A stretch of DNA of 8,076 bases from JAYKHL01 sp035284865 (GTDB lineage Bacteria > Cyanobacteriota > Sericytochromatia > S15B-MN24 > JAQBPE01), in NCBI GenBank assembly GCA_035284865.1, contig JAYKHL010000078.1, forward strand, positions 1 to 8,076, in the 5' to 3' direction. The position numbers and the translations under genes are program-made. The notes under the pieces are model-generated. The model was given only the letters and a program-made list of their open reading frames with translations, did not search any database and was not told the origin of the DNA. Every line of letters begins with the position of its first letter. The first letter of the stretch is position 1. This document shows positions 6,914-8,076 of this stretch, in pieces.

Positions 6914-6922
6914 ATGCTAGCA
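6914..6922 (-). promoter_or_regulatory. Candidate extended -10 promoter of the dehydrogenase gene
   Basis: The minus strand reads TGCTAGCAT, an extended -10 form (TGn followed by TAGCAT, 4 of 6 to TATAAT). No good -35 was found, which extended -10 promoters can tolerate. The expected transcript start is 6906-6908, at or next to the ATG at 6906, so the message would be leaderless; this agrees with the absence of a ribosome site. Confidence 0.35.
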
Positions 6923-7018
6923 CGGGGCGAGGAGGCCAGAGAGCGGCCCTTCGTCGCGTGGAGCGCAGCCTCGCCTGCCCCCTCTCGCCCGGCTGCACGC
7001 CAGGCCCGCCCCACGCGT

Positions 7019-7024
7019 TAGAAT
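7019..7024 (+). promoter_or_regulatory. Candidate -10 box upstream of the PQQ dehydrogenase pseudogene
   Basis: TAGAAT (5 of 6 to TATAAT) lies 23 bases before the ATG at 7048, giving an expected start near 7031 and a short leader containing the ribosome site AGGGAGGGGG (7033-7042). The -35 region is not recognisable. With the dehydrogenase promoter it makes 6907-7047 a divergent promoter region of 141 bp. Confidence 0.35.
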
Positions 7025-7047
7025 GACCTTCCAGGGAGGGGGCCACG

Positions 7048-8041
7048 ATGCGAGCAGCGGACCGTCGATGGGGCGTGCGCGGGCGGAGGCTCTGCCTCGC
7101 GCTCGGACTGCTGGGCACTGCTTGCGGGCTCCAGCCGGCGCAGGCCGCCCCGCGCCCAGGGGGCCGCACGCCCGCGTACAGGCTCGAGCGCGCCTTCCCG
7201 GGCCTCACCTTCAAGAACCCCACGGATTTGCAGCGCGCTCCGGGCGTGCCCGACAGGTGGTTCGTCGTCAAGCAGGCCGGGCGGATCCGCTCCTTCTCGG
7301 TGCGCGGCACGCCCACCGAGGCCCCCGTCTGCCTCGACCTCACGGACCGCGTGGTGGCAGGTGGCGAGATGGGGCTGCTCGGCCTCGCCTTCCACCCGCG
7401 CTTCACCGAGCGCGGCACGCTGTTCGTGAACTACACGACGGCGCCGCCCCTCCGCACCCGCATCAGCCGGTTCAATGCCTGTGCCGCGCCGGCCAGGGCC
7501 CCCGGTGACGAGCAGGTGCTGCTGACCATCCCGCAGCCTTATCAGAACCACAACGGTGGCGGACTGGCCTTCGGGCCCGACGGCAAGCTCTACATCGCGA
7601 CGGGCGACGGGGGCTGACGCAACGACCCCCACGGCCACGGTCAGCGGCTCGACACGTGGCCGGGCAAGATCCTGCGGATCGACCCGGACCGCCCGGGTGC
7701 GGGAGCCGCCTACGGCGTGCCGCCCGACAACCCCTTGGTGGGACGGCCGGGCGCGCGACCGGAGATCTGGGCCTACGGGCTGCGAAATCCCTGGCGAATG
7801 GCCTTCGACCCTGTGACGGGGGCCCTCGGGGCGGGCGCTGTCGGGCCTGTATGGCCACTACCTGTATGCGGACTTTGCCTCCGGGCAGCTCTGGGCGCTG
7901 GACACGGCGGACCGCGGCCCTGAGCCACGCAAGCTATTGGACACCCGGCTGTCGCCCAGCACCTTCGGCCTCGACGCCGAGGGGGAGGTGCTGCTCGCGG
8001 ACCATGCGGGGGGTGGGCTGTACAGGCTGGTTCGCGACTGA
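7048..8041 (+). pseudogene. Broken PQQ-dependent sugar dehydrogenase (YliI/soluble glucose dehydrogenase-like)
   Basis: Remains of a secreted beta-propeller quinoprotein that oxidises aldose sugars with PQQ in the periplasm. The start is well supported: strong ribosome site five bases before the ATG, and a signal peptide with a likely cut after Ala33 (LQPAQA). Family motifs follow in order: EMGLLGLAFHPRF (107-119), NHNGGGLAFGPDG with the catalytic-type His168, and LYIATGDGG (181-189). Codon 190 is TGA (7615-7617), but the same frame continues as RNDPHGHGQ, GKILRIDPD and IWAYGLRNPWRMAFD, exactly as in the family. After GAVG (ending 7845) a large piece is missing and the frame shifts by one. 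The true C-terminus resumes in the next frame from about 7844, reading LYGHYLYADFASGQLW and ending at the TGA at 8039-8041. Typical members are some tens of residues longer in this middle part. The usual LWAGDVG reads LGAGAVG here, suggesting further decay. Confidence 0.85.
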
Positions 8042-8072
8042 AACGTCCTTTTTTCTATATGCCGCGTTTCAG
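8038..8072. repeat. 8-bp perfect inverted repeat around an AT-rich patch at the window end
   Basis: CTGAAACG (8038-8045) and CGTTTCAG (8065-8072) are exact reverse complements separated by 19 bases that include six T in a row and CTATAT. The left arm contains the stop codon of the pseudogene. The T-run lies in the loop, not after the stem, so it is not a standard terminator in either direction. The base composition differs sharply from the rest of the window. It may be a regulatory site for a gene to the right, a transcription end signal of unusual form, or the edge of an element; the window stops too soon to tell. Confidence 0.45.
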
Positions 8073-8076
8073 GGCT

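Noticed and set aside
7028..7130. Lipoprotein signal in the PQQ dehydrogenase N-terminus (LLGTAC).
   Set aside because: The residue at -3 from Cys is Gly rather than Leu/Val, and a better Sec signal-peptidase site (LQPAQA) follows. A normal secreted signal is more likely.
7615..7662. TGA followed 14 bases later by a perfect 8-bp stem (CGGCCACG at 7632-7639 with CGTGGCCG at 7655-7662), suggesting a selenocysteine codon with a SECIS-like hairpin.
   Set aside because: The apical loop lacks the usual GGUC-type signal. Relatives are not known for selenocysteine at this spot, and the frame is broken again by a deletion and shift about 230 bases on. A nonsense mutation in a pseudogene explains it more simply. 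A search for selA, selB and selC in the genome would settle it.

Overview
This window is very GC-rich (roughly 70% by eye) and densely coded, with short intergenic gaps. Its genes fit a free-living proteobacterium. TAGAAT-type -10 boxes, strong GGAGG ribosome sites and the gene content make a betaproteobacterium of the Burkholderiales a reasonable guess, but no rRNA or other marker gene is present to confirm it.

Layout. (i) Positions 2-2562, plus strand: a sugar-uptake and sugar-cleavage pair. It consists of a major facilitator of the SLC45/sucrose-symporter type (cut by the window's left edge) and a compact glycoside hydrolase family 68 fructosyltransferase/sucrase without a signal peptide. 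The pair looks like a cytoplasmic sucrose (or related beta-fructoside) utilisation module. A perfect 8-bp inverted repeat lies between the two genes. (ii) Positions 2579-6906, minus strand: four co-directional genes with gaps of 74, 66 and 42 bp, read from right to left. They are an extended short-chain dehydrogenase/epimerase, a cytochrome P450, an Old Yellow Enzyme (NemA-like ene reductase) and a two-helix membrane protein with a PD-(D/E)XK-type nuclease domain. The first three could act one after another on a small organic molecule; the nuclease does not obviously belong. This group converges on the sucrose pair with only 16 bp between stop codons. (iii) Positions 7048-8041, plus strand, divergent from the dehydrogenase: a decayed PQQ-dependent sugar dehydrogenase. 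It has an in-frame TGA, an internal deletion with a frameshift, and otherwise well-preserved N- and C-terminal ends. (iv) The last 39 bases hold an AT-rich patch inside an 8-bp inverted repeat that overlaps the old stop codon of the pseudogene.

No tRNA, rRNA, CRISPR array, insertion sequence or phage gene was seen, and no gene-free stretch exceeds 300 bases. I found no clear case of a wholly new system. The points most worth a second look are the membrane-tethered nuclease, the P450 with proline in place of its catalytic I-helix threonine, the signal-less GH68 paired with a symporter, and the broken PQQ enzyme.
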